DNA of 64,000 bases from Bryum argenteum (GCA_037043015.1 CM073321.1:7460001-7524000), one strand, 5' to 3'; shown: positions 1 through 11,400, numbered from the stretch's first letter. Program-made: numbers and translations. Notes: a model not told the origin generated them from the letters alone.

Positions 1-540
1 CTCCCCTTCTCTCCTCTTCCCTCCCCTTCTCTCCCCACTCCTCCCTTTCTTTTCTTCTCCTCCCCCCTCACCTGCCCCTTCATCCTCCCCCACCCCACCC
101 TCACCCCCCTCTCACCCTCACCTTCCCCCTCACTCCACCCTCATCCTCACCCCCCTCACCATCACTCCTATCACTCGACCTTACCTCCTCCGCCCTACCC
201 CCCCGGTACCCGCCCCCCCCCTCCCGTTCTCGGCCTACCCCCCCTCCCGGCCTACCCCCTGTTACCCGGCCTACCCCCCGTTACCCGGCCTACCCCCCCC
301 CGTTACCTACCCTACGCCCCGGTAGCGCCCTTGCCCCCCGTCACCCGCCCTACCCCCCCACCTCACCTCCCCCTCACCCTCACCCTCCCCCTCACCCTCA
401 CCCCCTCTCACCCTTCCCTTCGTCCCCTTTCACCCTCACCCTCCCTCCTCTCACCTCACACCCCCCTCTCACCCTCACCCCCTCTCACCCCCTACCCCCC
501 CCCCCCATAACCCGCCCCTTCCCATCTCACCCACCCCACG
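1..540. repeat. Polypyrimidine low-complexity tract
   Basis: Almost pure C/T on the plus strand, built from ctcccc, ctcacc and cctacccccc runs. No credible reading frame. The composition matches the arms of the foldback elements at 29129-29800 and 30541-31107, so this may be the arm of another such element cut by the window edge (inference). Confidence 0.85.
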
Positions 541-619
541 TAGTTTTTTGAAAAATTTTGCAAAGGTTTTTGTCATCTCTCTCATCAATCTTATGTTTTG
601 CAAACAAGCATCATTAATG

Positions 620-705
620 GGATAAGCAAATCCAAACATTCCCTCATTAAAGTCGGGATTTGGAGTATCCCGGATATAGTGGGGGAATGTTTGGATTTCC
701 AGTGA
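620..705. repeat. Foldback core with AAATCCAAACATTCCC arms
   Basis: AAATCCAAACATTCCC at 628-643 is inverted at 683-698, with a cgggat/atcccg pair between. The same core recurs near 29280-29350, 29590-29690, 30615-30700 and 30890-30960, always flanked by polypyrimidine or polypurine tracts, so this is one dispersed foldback family. Confidence 0.6.
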
Positions 706-740
706 TTGGATTGACCATCATTCCACTCCTCTTCCACTTC

Positions 741-830
741 CTCGCCTTCTCTCCTCTTCCCTCCCCTTCTCTCCCCACTCCTCCCTTTCTTTTCTTATAC
801 TCCCCCCTCACCCGCCCCCTCATCCTCACC
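741..830 (+). repeat. Direct repeat copy of bases 1-90
   Basis: Bases 741-830 repeat bases 1-90 at an offset of 740 with only a handful of mismatches (ttctctcctcttccctcccc shared). This implies a duplicated foldback arm or two tandem members of one pyrimidine-armed repeat family. Confidence 0.75.
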
Positions 831-840
831 CCCCCTCACC

Positions 841-1440
841 CCAAGTTAGAGAAGGTAGGGGGGGGGTTAGGGAGGGTTAGAGGGGGTAGGGGGGGGGAAG
901 GGGATAAGGGGGGGTTGGTATATATTTTAATTTTATTTTACTTTTTTTTTAATCTTTTTAAAAAAAATTAAAATTTTTTAAAATTTTTTTAGGGGTGGGG
1001 GAGGGGGGGAGGTTAGAGGCGGGAGTGGAGGGGGTAGGGGTAGGGTAGAGGGGTTAGGAGAGGGATTAAGGTATAGGGGGGGTAAAGGGGGTAGCGGTGT
1101 TCTTTATTTATTTTATTTATTTTATTTATTTTTTACTTTTTGTTTATTTTTTTTAAAATTATTTTTTTGAGTTTTTCTAATATTTGTTTTTGTGGTATTT
1201 ACAGAGCAATTCATGCATAGGTTGAGTGATATTTGGCAAGGTATGGAACCAATAAATATGTGCACCCAACTCAAAACAATGCAATTAAATATGTCATACG
1301 AAGATGTACAAATGCATCGAATAAGAGAAGTTGCTGCGTATATTATATGTATGTGCACAAATGGGGAGTACATATAGTATTGTAATTATCCATGCAATCC
1401 TTCTACATACAGTAGGCACACGCTAACTTCGAAGACCGCT
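841..1440. other. Low-complexity purine and A/T stretch, no supported gene
   Basis: G-rich runs (841-1100) pass into A/T-rich sequence. A short plus-strand reading frame (1201-1377) follows a tttacag that could be a splice acceptor, but nothing supports it as an exon of a recognisable gene. Confidence 0.5.
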
Positions 1441-1443
1441 AAA

Positions 1444-1870
1444 CTAAATAGTTGAATTACGGAAACAACACATGGGCATGGTCCAATTAAATGGATACTT
1501 TTCCAAGGCCTCTTTAACATCGGACACTGTCAACCTTTTGGACACGTCTGGGTCCTAGAGGGCTTTTAATTTGAAACTGAGGTGCTCGTGATTCATGGCG
1601 CAGACTGTGCGGTGTGACATAAAATACTTCATATCGTACTCTTCTTGCCAAATGCGTTGTGCTAACCACCCGGCGGAGAATGCATCGGCTGCCTTGGATT
1701 CCATATGTGTTTGCATTCCATAAAACCCCATATTTGTTATATTGGGAAATATGCAGGACTTTGGGAGATTTAAGAGTAGAGAATCATCTAAAATATCGAT
1801 CAATGTTAAGCATAAAGTACTAGATCGTGCATCAAACATGATATGAATATATGTAAAAAGAGACATCGCT
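1444..1870 (-). pseudogene. Protein-kinase C-lobe remnant
   Basis: One exon after a good acceptor (TTTGTTCAG, complement of 1871 and up). The peptide contains LTLIDIL, where a kinase would have its DFG region, then SKAADAFSAGWL, which resembles kinase subdomain IX (D-x-F/W-S-x-G), and finally LKAL-stop-DPDVSKRLTVSDV, which matches the usual kinase end (dP..R.t..e). A TAG at 1555-1557 interrupts the frame, which then stays open to the stop at 1444-1446. The N-lobe and catalytic HRD loop are absent. The DFG is degenerate, so it is unlikely to be active even if expressed. The kinase family call is an inference from these spaced motifs. It lies downstream of the FCP1-type gene in the same direction. 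Confidence 0.4.
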
Positions 1871-2019
1871 CTGAACAAACAATAGAAAAAGGATGAGAAT
1901 AAAAGAATATTCCATTTATTCGCTTGTAAATATCAATCATGATTCACAGAATGTGTCCTACAAAAGAAATGACTATCAAATCTGTACATAATTTCTTCTG
2001 TAGCTAATAGATGTAACTA

Positions 2020-2776
2020 CTACGAAGTTCCACCATAAGCGACAATACGAGATTGGATGAATGCTCGTTGACGCCGACTTGTCCAGCTATAATCATTGTC
2101 TTGCATCAATGGACTATCAAGAAGGCGTTGCAATCTTTCGCGACGCTGGTCCTCAATGCTTGACTTAGGTAGCGAGTGGCCGCGGGTTTCTGACGAAGGC
2201 TTGATTGCTCCCTGTTCCGTAGACTTCGAAGGACATGCTTTTGAACTCTCCAAAACACGATCCTGAACAAAATAAAACAAGGGCATTTCTTATAAGTGAA
2301 TGAGCAAATAGATACATACATGCAATAGGTAGCATATGAGTACAATGTCGAAGGATTGTCTACCCTATTATAGTGTATAGCATATCTACAAATAGTTATT
2401 CGTTCTTGCAAACACTTAACTCAAAGCATTAAATGCACACTGTGGAACAAACCTTCACAAAAGGTTCTTCAGAAATATCCAAGTCAATGTCGTATAACAT
2501 ACGCTTCGTAGGCGTACATGTAATTTGAAGAGGAGAACCATTATGATTTATTGTTGGAGGCGACACGAGGGAAGCGGATTGCAAAACCTTTGGAGGTGAT
2601 GGCTTAGTGACAGGGCTGTTAACTACTCCATCTTCTACTGCCATTGTCAAAAAATCCATGGTAGATTGAGTCGTTTCAGCAGACTGCAATAATCGTCCTC
2701 TACTGCGAAGTGAAGGCCCAAAATCCGCAGCATTCATAAGAGAATCCAGAGAAGCTCGACAATCACCCAGCGTAAT
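2020..2776 (-). pseudogene. Two 3' exons of a minus-strand gene, disordered C-terminal region
   Basis: Exon 2453-2776 follows an AAATAG acceptor and ends at AAG with a GTTTGT donor. Exon 2020-2262 follows TTTTGTTCAG and ends at a TAG stop (2020-2022). The joined peptide is Ser/Pro/Lys-rich and contains SIEDQRRERLQRLLDSPL; I recognise no domain. It lies directly downstream of the FCP1-type exon that ends near 2986 and is transcribed in the same direction. It may be the C-terminal tail of that protein if the 2986 stop is bypassed by splicing, or a separate small gene. The bases between the exons (2263-2452) read as an ordinary intron. Confidence 0.4.
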
Positions 2777-2985
2777 CTATTTCCACAAGTTTCCAAACAA
2801 ATCATCAATTATCTAGAGTACATAAAGTTCATGCAAGAGAGGCTTGTCTTAAGAAGATCTAAAGATCACATTGTCTTTGTATTCACAAACTGAAAATTCT
2901 GAAACATATGAAAAGTCCTAAGATACGAATTCAAATTGAAACAAAGGGTCAAAAATTATCCGACAATAGAATATAAAATAATTTT

Positions 2986-5900
2986 TCATTCTATTAATGC
3001 CTTTTGTATATCATTATACAGATCTAATGATGCACGATCATCATATATCATGGCACGGCCAAATGGAAATGATGACCGAAACTTGCTAAGAGGACCGTCA
3101 AATTGATGGAGCTCTAACAGATACGGTAAAACCTCATCTAACAAAATAGAATCCTCGTGTGCCCTATTGTGAACCCGGGAAACGGTTCACTCTAGCGGGG
3201 ATGCATTCCCGCAAGGTTTAGAGCGTAATTGTCATGTTTCCATGGTTTAATTAGACTTTTTAGCTCATTTCGTAGATTCACGGAATATCCGTGGTCTCAA
3301 AGGGGGTTTTGGCACAAGCGGCCCGTTCTTGATCTAATTTATACCAAATTGGTATTTTTGATGAACGCCAATATATTAAATGGCGAGTTTTTAGTGTGGT
3401 TTAGCGATTACGTATTTCTAAGTAGGGGTTGAGGTGCCCCATTTTGCCCTTACCTTCTACAAAACCCCTAGTTGAGGTTTGGTGCCCTTATCTTGCCTAA
3501 TTGTTTAGAAAAAGCTATGGATGGAAGTCCGTCCAACTGGGCAGATGAAATCCACCCAATTGGACGGATGAAGCTTTTTGCTTCAACCTCCCTAGATCAG
3601 CCAGGGAGGGAGTTAGTCGACAAGGGAGCCTTTAGGCTAGTTTTTTTGGGTGTTGCTTGTTCTTTTCATGATTTTGGTGTATGGATCGAGGGATGTTTGC
3701 TTGATTGTGTTGTGATGATAGATCTGGGTGGGAGTGAGGGTTAGTAGTTTTTTTGGTGTGAGTTTGGGGAAGTGTGTGCGAAGGAAGTAGGAACGGAGCT
3801 TCTGGTGTGTGATAGGAGGGTTGCGATCCAGCCCCACCAACGGCCACTGCGCCGGATCGAGCAGGACGGGGGAGCCGGAGGCGTCGCCTTCAACAGAGCG
3901 GAGTGGTGAGCGCCGGCAGTGCAGCAAACGGGGTTCATCCTGGGCTCAAAGGCCAGCATTGGCGGTTACTATCGACGGCGATCATGGAAGCTGATCCGCC
4001 GACATCAGGAGCGTGACGACGTCGAAGGGAGGAGCCTACGGAAGCTGATCCGCAGGCACAGAGCGAGGGCTACCAGGAAGGCGGTGACAATAACGACGAG
4101 GAGCACGAGGGCGACCACGGCGCCGGACTTGAACTTGGACAGAGAGAGGTCGCGGCTGGATTCCTAGAGCGACAGCTGGTAACGATCCATCTTCTTGGAC
4201 TCGGCCTTGTTGATTGTCGCGGGCGTCTGCATGGTCTCGATCTTCTTCGACGTCCTATCGATGGTGGACCGGAGAGACTGGTAGTTTGTGGTGCGGTAAA
4301 CGAGGAGCCAGCTGATACCTTCACCGACGACGGCGACCCTGGAAGCCGATATTTGTGCTCCGAGGGCTGGCGGAGGTGGAGTCACCCGCACCCAACATCA
4401 ACGGAAAATCTAGTAGCGGCAACTCCGCACCGACGTGCGGCAGCATCACCAGCGCTCGACAAAGTCAAGGCGACCCAGGAGCCATAAGAACGACGGCACA
4501 AGCAGATCACCGGCGACACACCGACGACGATCGACAGCAGCGGATCAACAGAAGGGGCAAGCAACTCCAGTAAGCAAGCTGGATCGGTAGCGAGCCGTCT
4601 ACGGCAGTTGAGGACGACACGACAGAGAAGGAGGGCCACCAGAGACAGCACCAAAGGCACCAGCCAGCGATCCCATCTTCGGCAGCAGCAGCGGAACGAC
4701 GACGACGGCGCAGGGCAGAATCGGCAGCAGCTCCCGATGCCCTGTCCCCTCCGTGATATTACGGAGGGTAGACAGGGTGATATTATAGAGGGAGCTCCCT
4801 CTTCTTCATTTTTTTTCTTTTTTTTGCATTGTTCTTTTTTGCTAAGTTTTGTGGGTTGAATACGTAGAGTTTGTAAACTTTGTCTAAAAAAATGGCAGAT
4901 TCTTTGCCCAAATATCGGTGGTGTTAATTTAATTCGTGTTGCATACTCATGTTTTTGATGTTTGCCTTGGTTGAAATGGTTGTACCTTGCTTGCCTTGCT
5001 GATTTAGATGATTAGTTGTTAGAGTACACTAGGAGTAAGGGTGGTGCGGAAGCGCTGCCCAAATTTTATGCTAAATTTACAAATTTAGGTTAAGAATTCG
5101 GGGTTTTGGGACCAAGCGTGGAAGCGCTGCCCAATTTAATTTCGAAACTTCAAAAGTTTAGGTTGCGAAGATTTGCTAAGATTGCTAGGTTGTCCATTGC
5201 TTGGAAGGTCAAATTGTTTGCACTCCTCCCCCACGGCCCAACTTGTGAGTTAGAAAGGGAACACCGGGATTTAACCTCACACCTATTGTCCTTGTGAGAC
5301 CAAGATGGTAGTAAAAGAACATTTTCCCGCTGATTAAGCACGTGCTCAACCGGACTATTATCTAAGATGAGCGTATTAGCCTCTGTATAAAAACCATCAA
5401 AGCTATCGAAGAGATGAGCTAACAAGGTCTTAAGGAAGATAGACTTTTGAGTTCCCGGTTCCTTCATGAACAATGGTCGGCTCCCACCAGATTTCAAGGG
5501 AATCATGTCACAGTCTTCTTGACCAAGAATTCGTAGTGGCCTTATAGGGTTTATAGGACCGAAGATAAAATCACAAATGGCTTTTGTGGTTGTTCTCATC
5601 ATCAAACTCCAAACCGTGATAGTAGCAAACGATGCCACACGAGAGAGGAAGTCCTTACAGTTGGGCCTCACCCATACAAGCTTCTTCCCCACCTCGGTTG
5701 GCAACCTGGCCGAGTGAACACGGAAGTCACGGTTTCTGTATCCTTTAGCTTCCCAAAATGGGGTACAATTGCAGAGGATACCATTGAGGTCGAGAACAAC
5801 ATTCAACCAAGTACCGGAGGATTTCCTTGGAACCCGACCTATGCCTTCTCTAGAAATTAAATCATTGACCGATGCTTTGTTGACCTGAAATGAAAACGGC

Positions 5901-6247
5901 GCACCACGACAAAATTAGTGGGGAGCTTTCGTCACTCGTGCGATAAATTCAAGGTCAGAATCATGTAATACATCGCAACAATGGCATGGGTGAGAGCAGA
6001 GTGTGTGGAACAGAAAATAGCTGATTATCATAATTGCTCTCCTCTAAGCCAACATGGACACCCATTGACCCGAGTGACTGCTCCGTGCAATGTATCTCAT
6101 CACGGACAACAACAACATTCTCTGTATGTGAGACATCATGCATTTTAAGTGTGTCCTCCACCGATGGAATCCGCTCATGGCAATAACATTCAAGCGTGAC
6201 ATCATCCATAACTGGAACATCGATTGCTTCGTCATCCAAATTAACAT
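2986..6247 (-). pseudogene. FCP1-type HAD domain segment (3' half of a large fused gene)
   Basis: Exon 5972-6247 is acidic. Exon 5287-5884, entered through TTTCAG, carries the HAD/FCP1 signature: VVLDLNGIL (motif I), WVRPNCKDFL, TITVWSLM, and LILDNSP with a later LLLPSW. After the LTR insertion the same frame resumes at 3162 with LLDEVLPYLLELHQF and stops at 2986-2988. FCP1-family enzymes remove phosphate from the RNA polymerase II tail and use DxDxT/V. Here the second Asp is Asn (D-L-N), so catalytic activity is doubtful; plant proteins with DLNG exist. The upstream exon joins in phase to the methyltransferase-like exons (AG-GT donor at 6504/6503, acceptor at 6247), so both halves probably form one gene. 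The 5885-5971 junction does not splice in phase with the most obvious donor, so an indel or another donor is likely. Confidence 0.6.
3168..5281 (+). mobile_element. Solo LTR (2.1 kb) inserted in an FCP1-type gene
   Basis: Begins TGTGAACCC and ends AACCTCACA, a perfect TGTGA/TCACA terminal pair, and is flanked by a direct 5-bp duplication CCTAT (3163-3167 and 5282-5286). Removing the insert and one CCTAT rejoins the minus-strand reading frame of the FCP1-type exon without a shift, which is strong evidence for a real insertion. The inside has no retroviral-type genes, only short frames and a GGAAGCGCTGCCCAA motif twice (around 5050 and 5120). The same motif and the same 3' end occur at 24699-25666, so this is a repeat family. 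I read it as a solo LTR; orientation is taken from the other copy and is uncertain. Confidence 0.8.
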
Positions 6248-6503
6248 CTGGCAGCGCAATACAAATTCATGGAATCAAGAAACAATAAGATGGAGGAAAT
6301 AGTATATGGGAGCCAACAAGAAGCAGATAGGAAAAAGGGCAGCATTTTAGCTCGAGTCAAGCTAAACTGCAAAATAGTAAAGGCATGTATTAATTACAAA
6401 AAAATGTCTGAGTTTGATACAGAATTTCACATGTATATGTGTGTTCCGGCATTTACAGCTTAAATACTATACACTCGATCCAAAATCTAAGTTGAAGGAG
6501 GAC
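6248..6503 (-). other. Intron 3 (256 bp) with one palindrome
   Basis: Bounded by an AG-GT donor at 6503 and a CCAG acceptor at 6248. Joining the exons gives an uninterrupted frame (ESI then DVNLDDEA). It contains one copy of the TTTAGCTCGAG palindrome at about 6345-6370. Confidence 0.55.
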
Positions 6504-7323
6504 CTATAGATTCTTCTTCTGCGTCACCCCCAGGTTGTAATTCAGGCGTAGGAGAGGAAGGCGTAGCCGCAGGAGGCTCGGTAGTTGGAGGCGGCAAGGA
6601 CGTGAGTCGTTGGGAAGAAGGAGGACCAACATGTGGAGCACCAGCATCACCACTCTGCGCAGTAGTGATTGCCGTCGTCTGAACCGAAGTTAATTCCTTC
6701 CCGGCAGTAAAACTTCGCATCATCTCTATCATCCTGTCATGGCGTTCCCGGTCCCTCAGATCGCATTGCGGCTGCGCGATTTGCTGTTGCGCAAGGATCT
6801 CTTCCAATTCCCTCCGGTGTGCTGTCTCCTCCTCGAACTTCCGTTGTAGTGCTACAAATTCCGCACTCTCCTCAGCCTTGAATCTACTTGAGGGTGAGTC
6901 CTTCGACATGGGATTGCGTTTCCGCTTTGCACTCCCTCTGCCGCCTCCTCGCCCAGGAGCGGTACGCGACTCCTGCGGTGTCCGTGGGGTCGTGCAAATT
7001 TCCATGTCTTGCTGTTCGTCATCTCCACCGGAACCAAGGCTGTAAGTGCTGCCTTCACCGTGAAGTTGCCTTCCGCTTGACCCAGAATCCTCCCGGTCAG
7101 GGACGTCCGCCTCGTCGTCGAAGGCCTCGTCATCCAAGGACGCAACTGCTTTGCGCTTGCCCTTCAAGAGCATGGCCCCGACCTCTGGAAACTCGACTTT
7201 GTTGACGAAATAACCGTTTACGGAGAAGTCAGTGGGATCAAGAGTAAGCCCATCGCTGTACGCTTGTTCGATGTCCTCTTTATCTTTGAGATCGAATATG
7301 GCGTAGGCATCGAGAGACAATAT

Positions 7324-7582
7324 CTACAAAATAAACAGTGTAGCTTAGACAACAGATAAATTTGAAGCTAGAACGAACATGGTTGGAAAACAAGAATGAC
7401 AGTTTAGCTCGACTCAAGCTAAACTGTAATGTCCATATGAGTATGACAGTTTAGCTCGAGTCGAGCCAAACTGCCATACAGTTTAGCACGAGTCGAGCTA
7501 AACTGTAGGGATAAATATAAGCGCAAATTTAGTCAGATTAGCTCGAGTCGAGCTAAACTGTAAGGAAGCTTATCATACTTGC
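7324..7582 (-). other. Intron 2 (259 bp) with four palindromes, probable GC-AG intron
   Basis: Donor GCAAGTATG after CTGC and acceptor TTTTGTAG, phase 0. Palindrome copies begin near 7400, 7447, 7479 and 7536. A GC donor is the simplest reading of the junction; a mutated GT donor is equally possible. Confidence 0.55.
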
Positions 7583-8926
7583 GCAGACTGCTTTTCTGCC
7601 GGCGTAGACAAGAAAGATATTCTCCTGCTCCTGGCAAAAAAGCTGGATGACCTGCAAATAAAAATCCATCCTCAACTCGATCGGGTACATGTGATACCGA
7701 GACTCGTTGTACTTCCGCGGCTTCTCGTAAAGCGCGTGCTTTGGAGCGCGGTACTCGGTCTTTGGCAATCTCGCGAGTTTTACGTCTTCCCTGATCATGA
7801 AGAGAAGACGCATGGGGTGCGAGGCTTGCTTGGCTTCCACATTGAATCCCGCGATCCGTTCGTGCGGGGATGGATAGTACTTCGGTGGAATCAGCTTAAA
7901 ATTTGCCCCTGGGAAGCAGGCAGGATTTTTCGCAAACGCCTCAATTTGCGCACAATCACTGTCATCCCCGCAAATGAAGTACCAGCAAGGTACATCCGTG
8001 AGAGGTGGCTTGTTCTGAGACGATAAGATCGCCATGAACATTGCGAAGAATGAGTGATTAGGCGAGGAATCAGCGGAGGTGCTACCACTACCGGGAATCA
8101 ATCTGAAGTCGATGATTCCAACGTTCATCTCAAGAGCAACCTCCGGCCATGAGTTCTCAGGCCATTCTTCAAGCCTCTGTGGTGTTCTGTGATGGAAGGA
8201 ACGGAATATAATACTACCAACAGGGCCTATAAACTTCTTGCGCTTTTCCAAGAACACCTCAAAGAACCTCTTTGCGTAGGGAGAGAGATCCTCGCACTTG
8301 GTATTCCTGTGATGGGATCGCCTCTGATCTGCATAGTACTTATCAGGATCACCCCACTACAAAAGTGCGCGCTTCGAGGCCTTTGTGACGTGGTAGTCTC
8401 TCTTGAACTTCTTCCACGCATCCACGTCGAACTCGTTGTTTTTGAAGATTCCGAGTTGCGGTCTGATCTTGTGGATCTGAAGCTGGGCGATCGCCTTCCG
8501 CTTCAACCGTTCAACGTACTCCTTTATGGAGTAGCAATCATCAAGAAGGGTTACTGGCTGTTTGGAGGTAACCTTCGGGTATTCCAGTTTCCGCGACGGA
8601 CCTAACTTATTTAGCATATGGGTACAGAGTTTCCTGTGGTCTGACTCTGAAAGGTTACCGAGGTTTTTAAAAAATTCCCTAGACAGGGTTTGGTCGTTAT
8701 CTGGTTTAAACCCTGGCTTGTCACACAGCCTCCTCAAGGAGTAGGGGTCGATAAGGGTCCTTTGCACGACACTTCCGATCAACTCTGCCCATAGGTTCCA
8801 GAGATCATCAGGGAAGGTGATGATCTTTAGCTCATTTGTTAGGGACAAGACCTTGTTCTTCACCTCTACTTGGACCCTGGCAACATCAATCATGGCGAAC
8901 CTATGCCGAATAGAGTCAACGAATTT

Positions 8927-9182
8927 CTGCAATGCTACACAAGTAATGTAAGATTTCAGAGTATAACAGAGCGGTCACTTTAGCTCGAGTTGAGCTAAGT
9001 GTGCATCCAAAATTAAGAAGAAGTTGTTTTAAAGTTTGGGGTTCATTAAGCAGCAATGACACTTTAGCTCGAGTCGAGCTAAACTGCAATGACAATTTAG
9101 CTCAACTCGAGCTAAACTGCGACAGGAAATTATTTGCAATTCCAGAAGGAAGAGATGTGATGCGGCATGAGGTAATACTTAC
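8927..9182 (-). other. Intron 1 (256 bp) with three palindromes
   Basis: Donor GTAAGTATT and acceptor GCATTGCAG. Palindrome copies at about 8976-9000, 9061-9087 and 9092-9119. No similarity to the other two introns beyond the palindromes is evident by eye. Confidence 0.6.
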
Positions 9183-10479
9183 GTCAAAATATGCGAATTT
9201 TGACAGAACTCGCTTTGCTTGCACTCGTTTGACTGCCACCCCAGCTGCTGCATGTCTGTTTGTTGGGCGCCCGTAGTTCTCCCACACGGTGCGGGCGGCA
9301 AGGATATTCGATGCCCATGTCGGCTTAAACGGAGTGAAATGGTTCACTCTGTTATAGAACGTCGATATTTTGCGGAGCTTGGCTTCACCCTTCGTCCAAA
9401 CTACGAAAGCAGACCACACCCGGAAGTCCTTACAAATGGTTTCTGGGACTTTGGACTTAAACATCTACTTTAACGTGGCAACACTGTGTTGGCCGTTGAT
9501 TATCTAAAACTTGCAGTCCTGCATATCTTCAATGCCGTTTGGCTTCACATCCAGTTTTGGCATCACGCAAAGCATTTGCTTCTGCGACCTGTCTGGCATA
9601 TTGATGAGAAAATTCATCAAGTCCGTCTTGCCTTTCTTCTTGAATGCCCGAATTGTCCATTGTGGAGGGGACTCAATCATCTTCATTGTGTCGATCTCCA
9701 TCTTCGTGTCAGGTTTAGGGAAGACGAAACAGTCCTGACAGTCTGTGAAGAACTTCTGATAGATGAGGTTGACGTTCTCGAAGTCAATTTCCTCCACGGT
9801 ATTCACGGTCTTTGGAATGCATTGAATAGCATTGTTAAAAGCCGTTAAAGCATCCTCTGCGGGGATGAGCATGCTCTTCTTCTTCTTTGCCTCGGCCGAC
9901 TTCTTCAAGGGAGCTTCTCTCGTCTCTATAGGTGAGTCAGAAGTCGTGGTGGTTGTAGGGGCAGGCCTTGTAGCACGTTGCGGGCGTGATGGGGTCCTGC
10001 TCTGTACGCCGCTCCCTGTTGCAGTCAGCCCAGATTCCTCTAGTGGAGCTTTTCCTTTGAGGTGTATAGTCTTCGCCATAATGTCAGCCTGTCTAAGAGC
10101 CGAGACTACAGATCTTAGTTTGATCGCGAGCTGCTTGGCCTTGAGATCTCCCCCCTGTTTGGTTTGCCATGCTTTAGTAAGCATATCATGTTTCAATGTT
10201 GTTTTGATATCATCGAAATTGGACGCCTCTAAACTCTTCACTAATTTATACATCCTAGTACTACTTGCAGTTTAGCTTGAGTCGAGCTAAACTGCAGCCT
10301 AGCGGTTAATGAGCAAGCTAAATGAAATTCACAGTTTAGTTTAACTCACTAGAACCAACCGGGCTAACTGTACATAAGATTTGAAAGTCATTGAAGTACA
10401 GCCTTCACCGTCATCCTTAAATTGTTGTATTTAAAAGTTTCTTTTAAACTTGGGCAGCAGTAATCGAGCGTAGCATCTA

Positions 10480-10826
10480 CAATTTATCTCGAGTCCAGCT
10501 AAACTTTAATAACTTGTGTCAACAACAGTTTAGCTCGAGTCGAGCTAAACTATAAAGACTTGGGTCAACTACAGTTTAGCTCGAGTCGAGCTAAACTCTA
10601 ATGACTTGTGTCACCAACAGTTTAGCTCGAGTCAAGCTAAACAATAAAGACTTGGGTCAACTACAATTCAGCTCGACTCGAGCTAAACTGTAATGACTTG
10701 TGTCAAAAACAGTTTAGCTCGAGTCGAGCTAAACAGTAAAGACTTGGGTGAACTACAGTTTAGCTCGAATCGAGCTAAACTGCAATGACTTGTGTCAGCA
10801 ACAATTTAGCTCAAGTCGAGCTATAC
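10480..10826. repeat. 46-bp tandem array built on a 25-bp palindrome
   Basis: Units start at 10480, 10526, 10572, 10618, 10664, 10710, 10756 and 10802, an exact 46-bp period. Each has arms AGTTTAGCTCGA and TCGAGCTAAACT around one central base. Spacers alternate between acttgtgtcaac and acttgggtcaac, giving a 92-bp higher-order unit. A single extra copy lies at 10268-10294. The eighth unit stops exactly where the CAGGGATGTCA end of the adjacent hAT-like element begins. Confidence 0.9.
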
Positions 10827-10909
10827 CAGGGATGTCACAGCGTCCGGACGTCCGGCAAGGGTCCGGGGACCATCCGTGACTTAGGGATTCTGGTCTTTTT
10901 ACTAAGGGT

Positions 10910-11200
10910 AAATGACTATCGGGGTGCGTTCATTGGTCGAACCACCCCGTCGACCGGTCCTCCAGCTCGCCGTCGGCCCGACCGACCAGTCGGCTGGCCG
11001 GCCACCGGTCCCGGGTGACCGGCCTTCGCTCCGGCCGTCCGCCCAGGCGACCGGCGGTCAGTCCGGCCGTCGGCCTCGGCGACCGGCCCTCGTATCAGGC
11101 AACCGCCTATGGCCAGATGGCCCCCTTCAGCATCCAACGGTTTGGGAGCATTTCAACTTCAAATTGCAACGGTCATATTCAGAGTTGGATGGTATATAAG
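10910..11200 (+). promoter_or_regulatory. GACCGG-array promoter with TATA box, transposase gene
   Basis: About 180 bp very rich in gaccgg, cggccg and ccgtcggcc (10925-11105) is followed by TATATAAG at 11193-11200, about 200 bp before the transposase ATG. The other genes of this region have the same arrangement. Confidence 0.6.
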
Positions 11201-11400
11201 AAAAGAGACATTGAGTCTCATTTCACTTCCAAATTTTGAACACTTTCCAAGGGCTTTGAGCTGCATAATTCATTTTATGTGTACATTGCTTGGTAGGTAT
11301 TGAGTTCGGAAGTGAGGATTTCCGTAAGGAATTCTTGCCATTTTTTTTCACGTCACGGTCCCACCACTGTTTATGACTTTGAGATGTCCTATTTATCAAA

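Larger units (their letters stand above)
6504..10253 (-). pseudogene. Large multi-exon gene, N-terminal part with methyltransferase-like segment
   Basis: Exon A is 9183-10253 (donor GTAAGT), exon B 7583-8926 (acceptor GCATTGCAG, apparent GC donor GCAAGT), exon C 6504-7323 (acceptor TTTTGTAG). Frames join cleanly (TGC at the end of B to ATA TTG in C). In-frame TAG stops at 9504, 9465 and 8357 break it, and the frame stays open on both sides of each. The N-terminus is Lys/Arg-rich with a PAPTTTTTSDSP linker. Exon B contains VPCWYFICGDDSDCAQI and KLIPPKYYPSP, and the B/C junction reads NIFLVYAGRKAVC then ILSLDAYAIFDL. That order loosely recalls the glycine-rich nucleotide-binding strand of DNA methyltransferases, but the key glycines are degenerate, so this is a guess. 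Exon C ends in a Gln/Pro-rich tail containing RNPMSKDSP. The start at 10253 is the first Met of the frame. Confidence 0.5.

Noticed and set aside
660-971. 103-codon frame with leucine/proline-rich sequence
   Set aside because: Product of the polypyrimidine tract; composition explains it.
10480-10826. Array of repeats with regular spacers, CRISPR-like at first sight
   Set aside because: Spacers are two alternating near-identical sequences, not diverse, the repeat is palindromic, and the context is a plant nuclear locus without cas genes.
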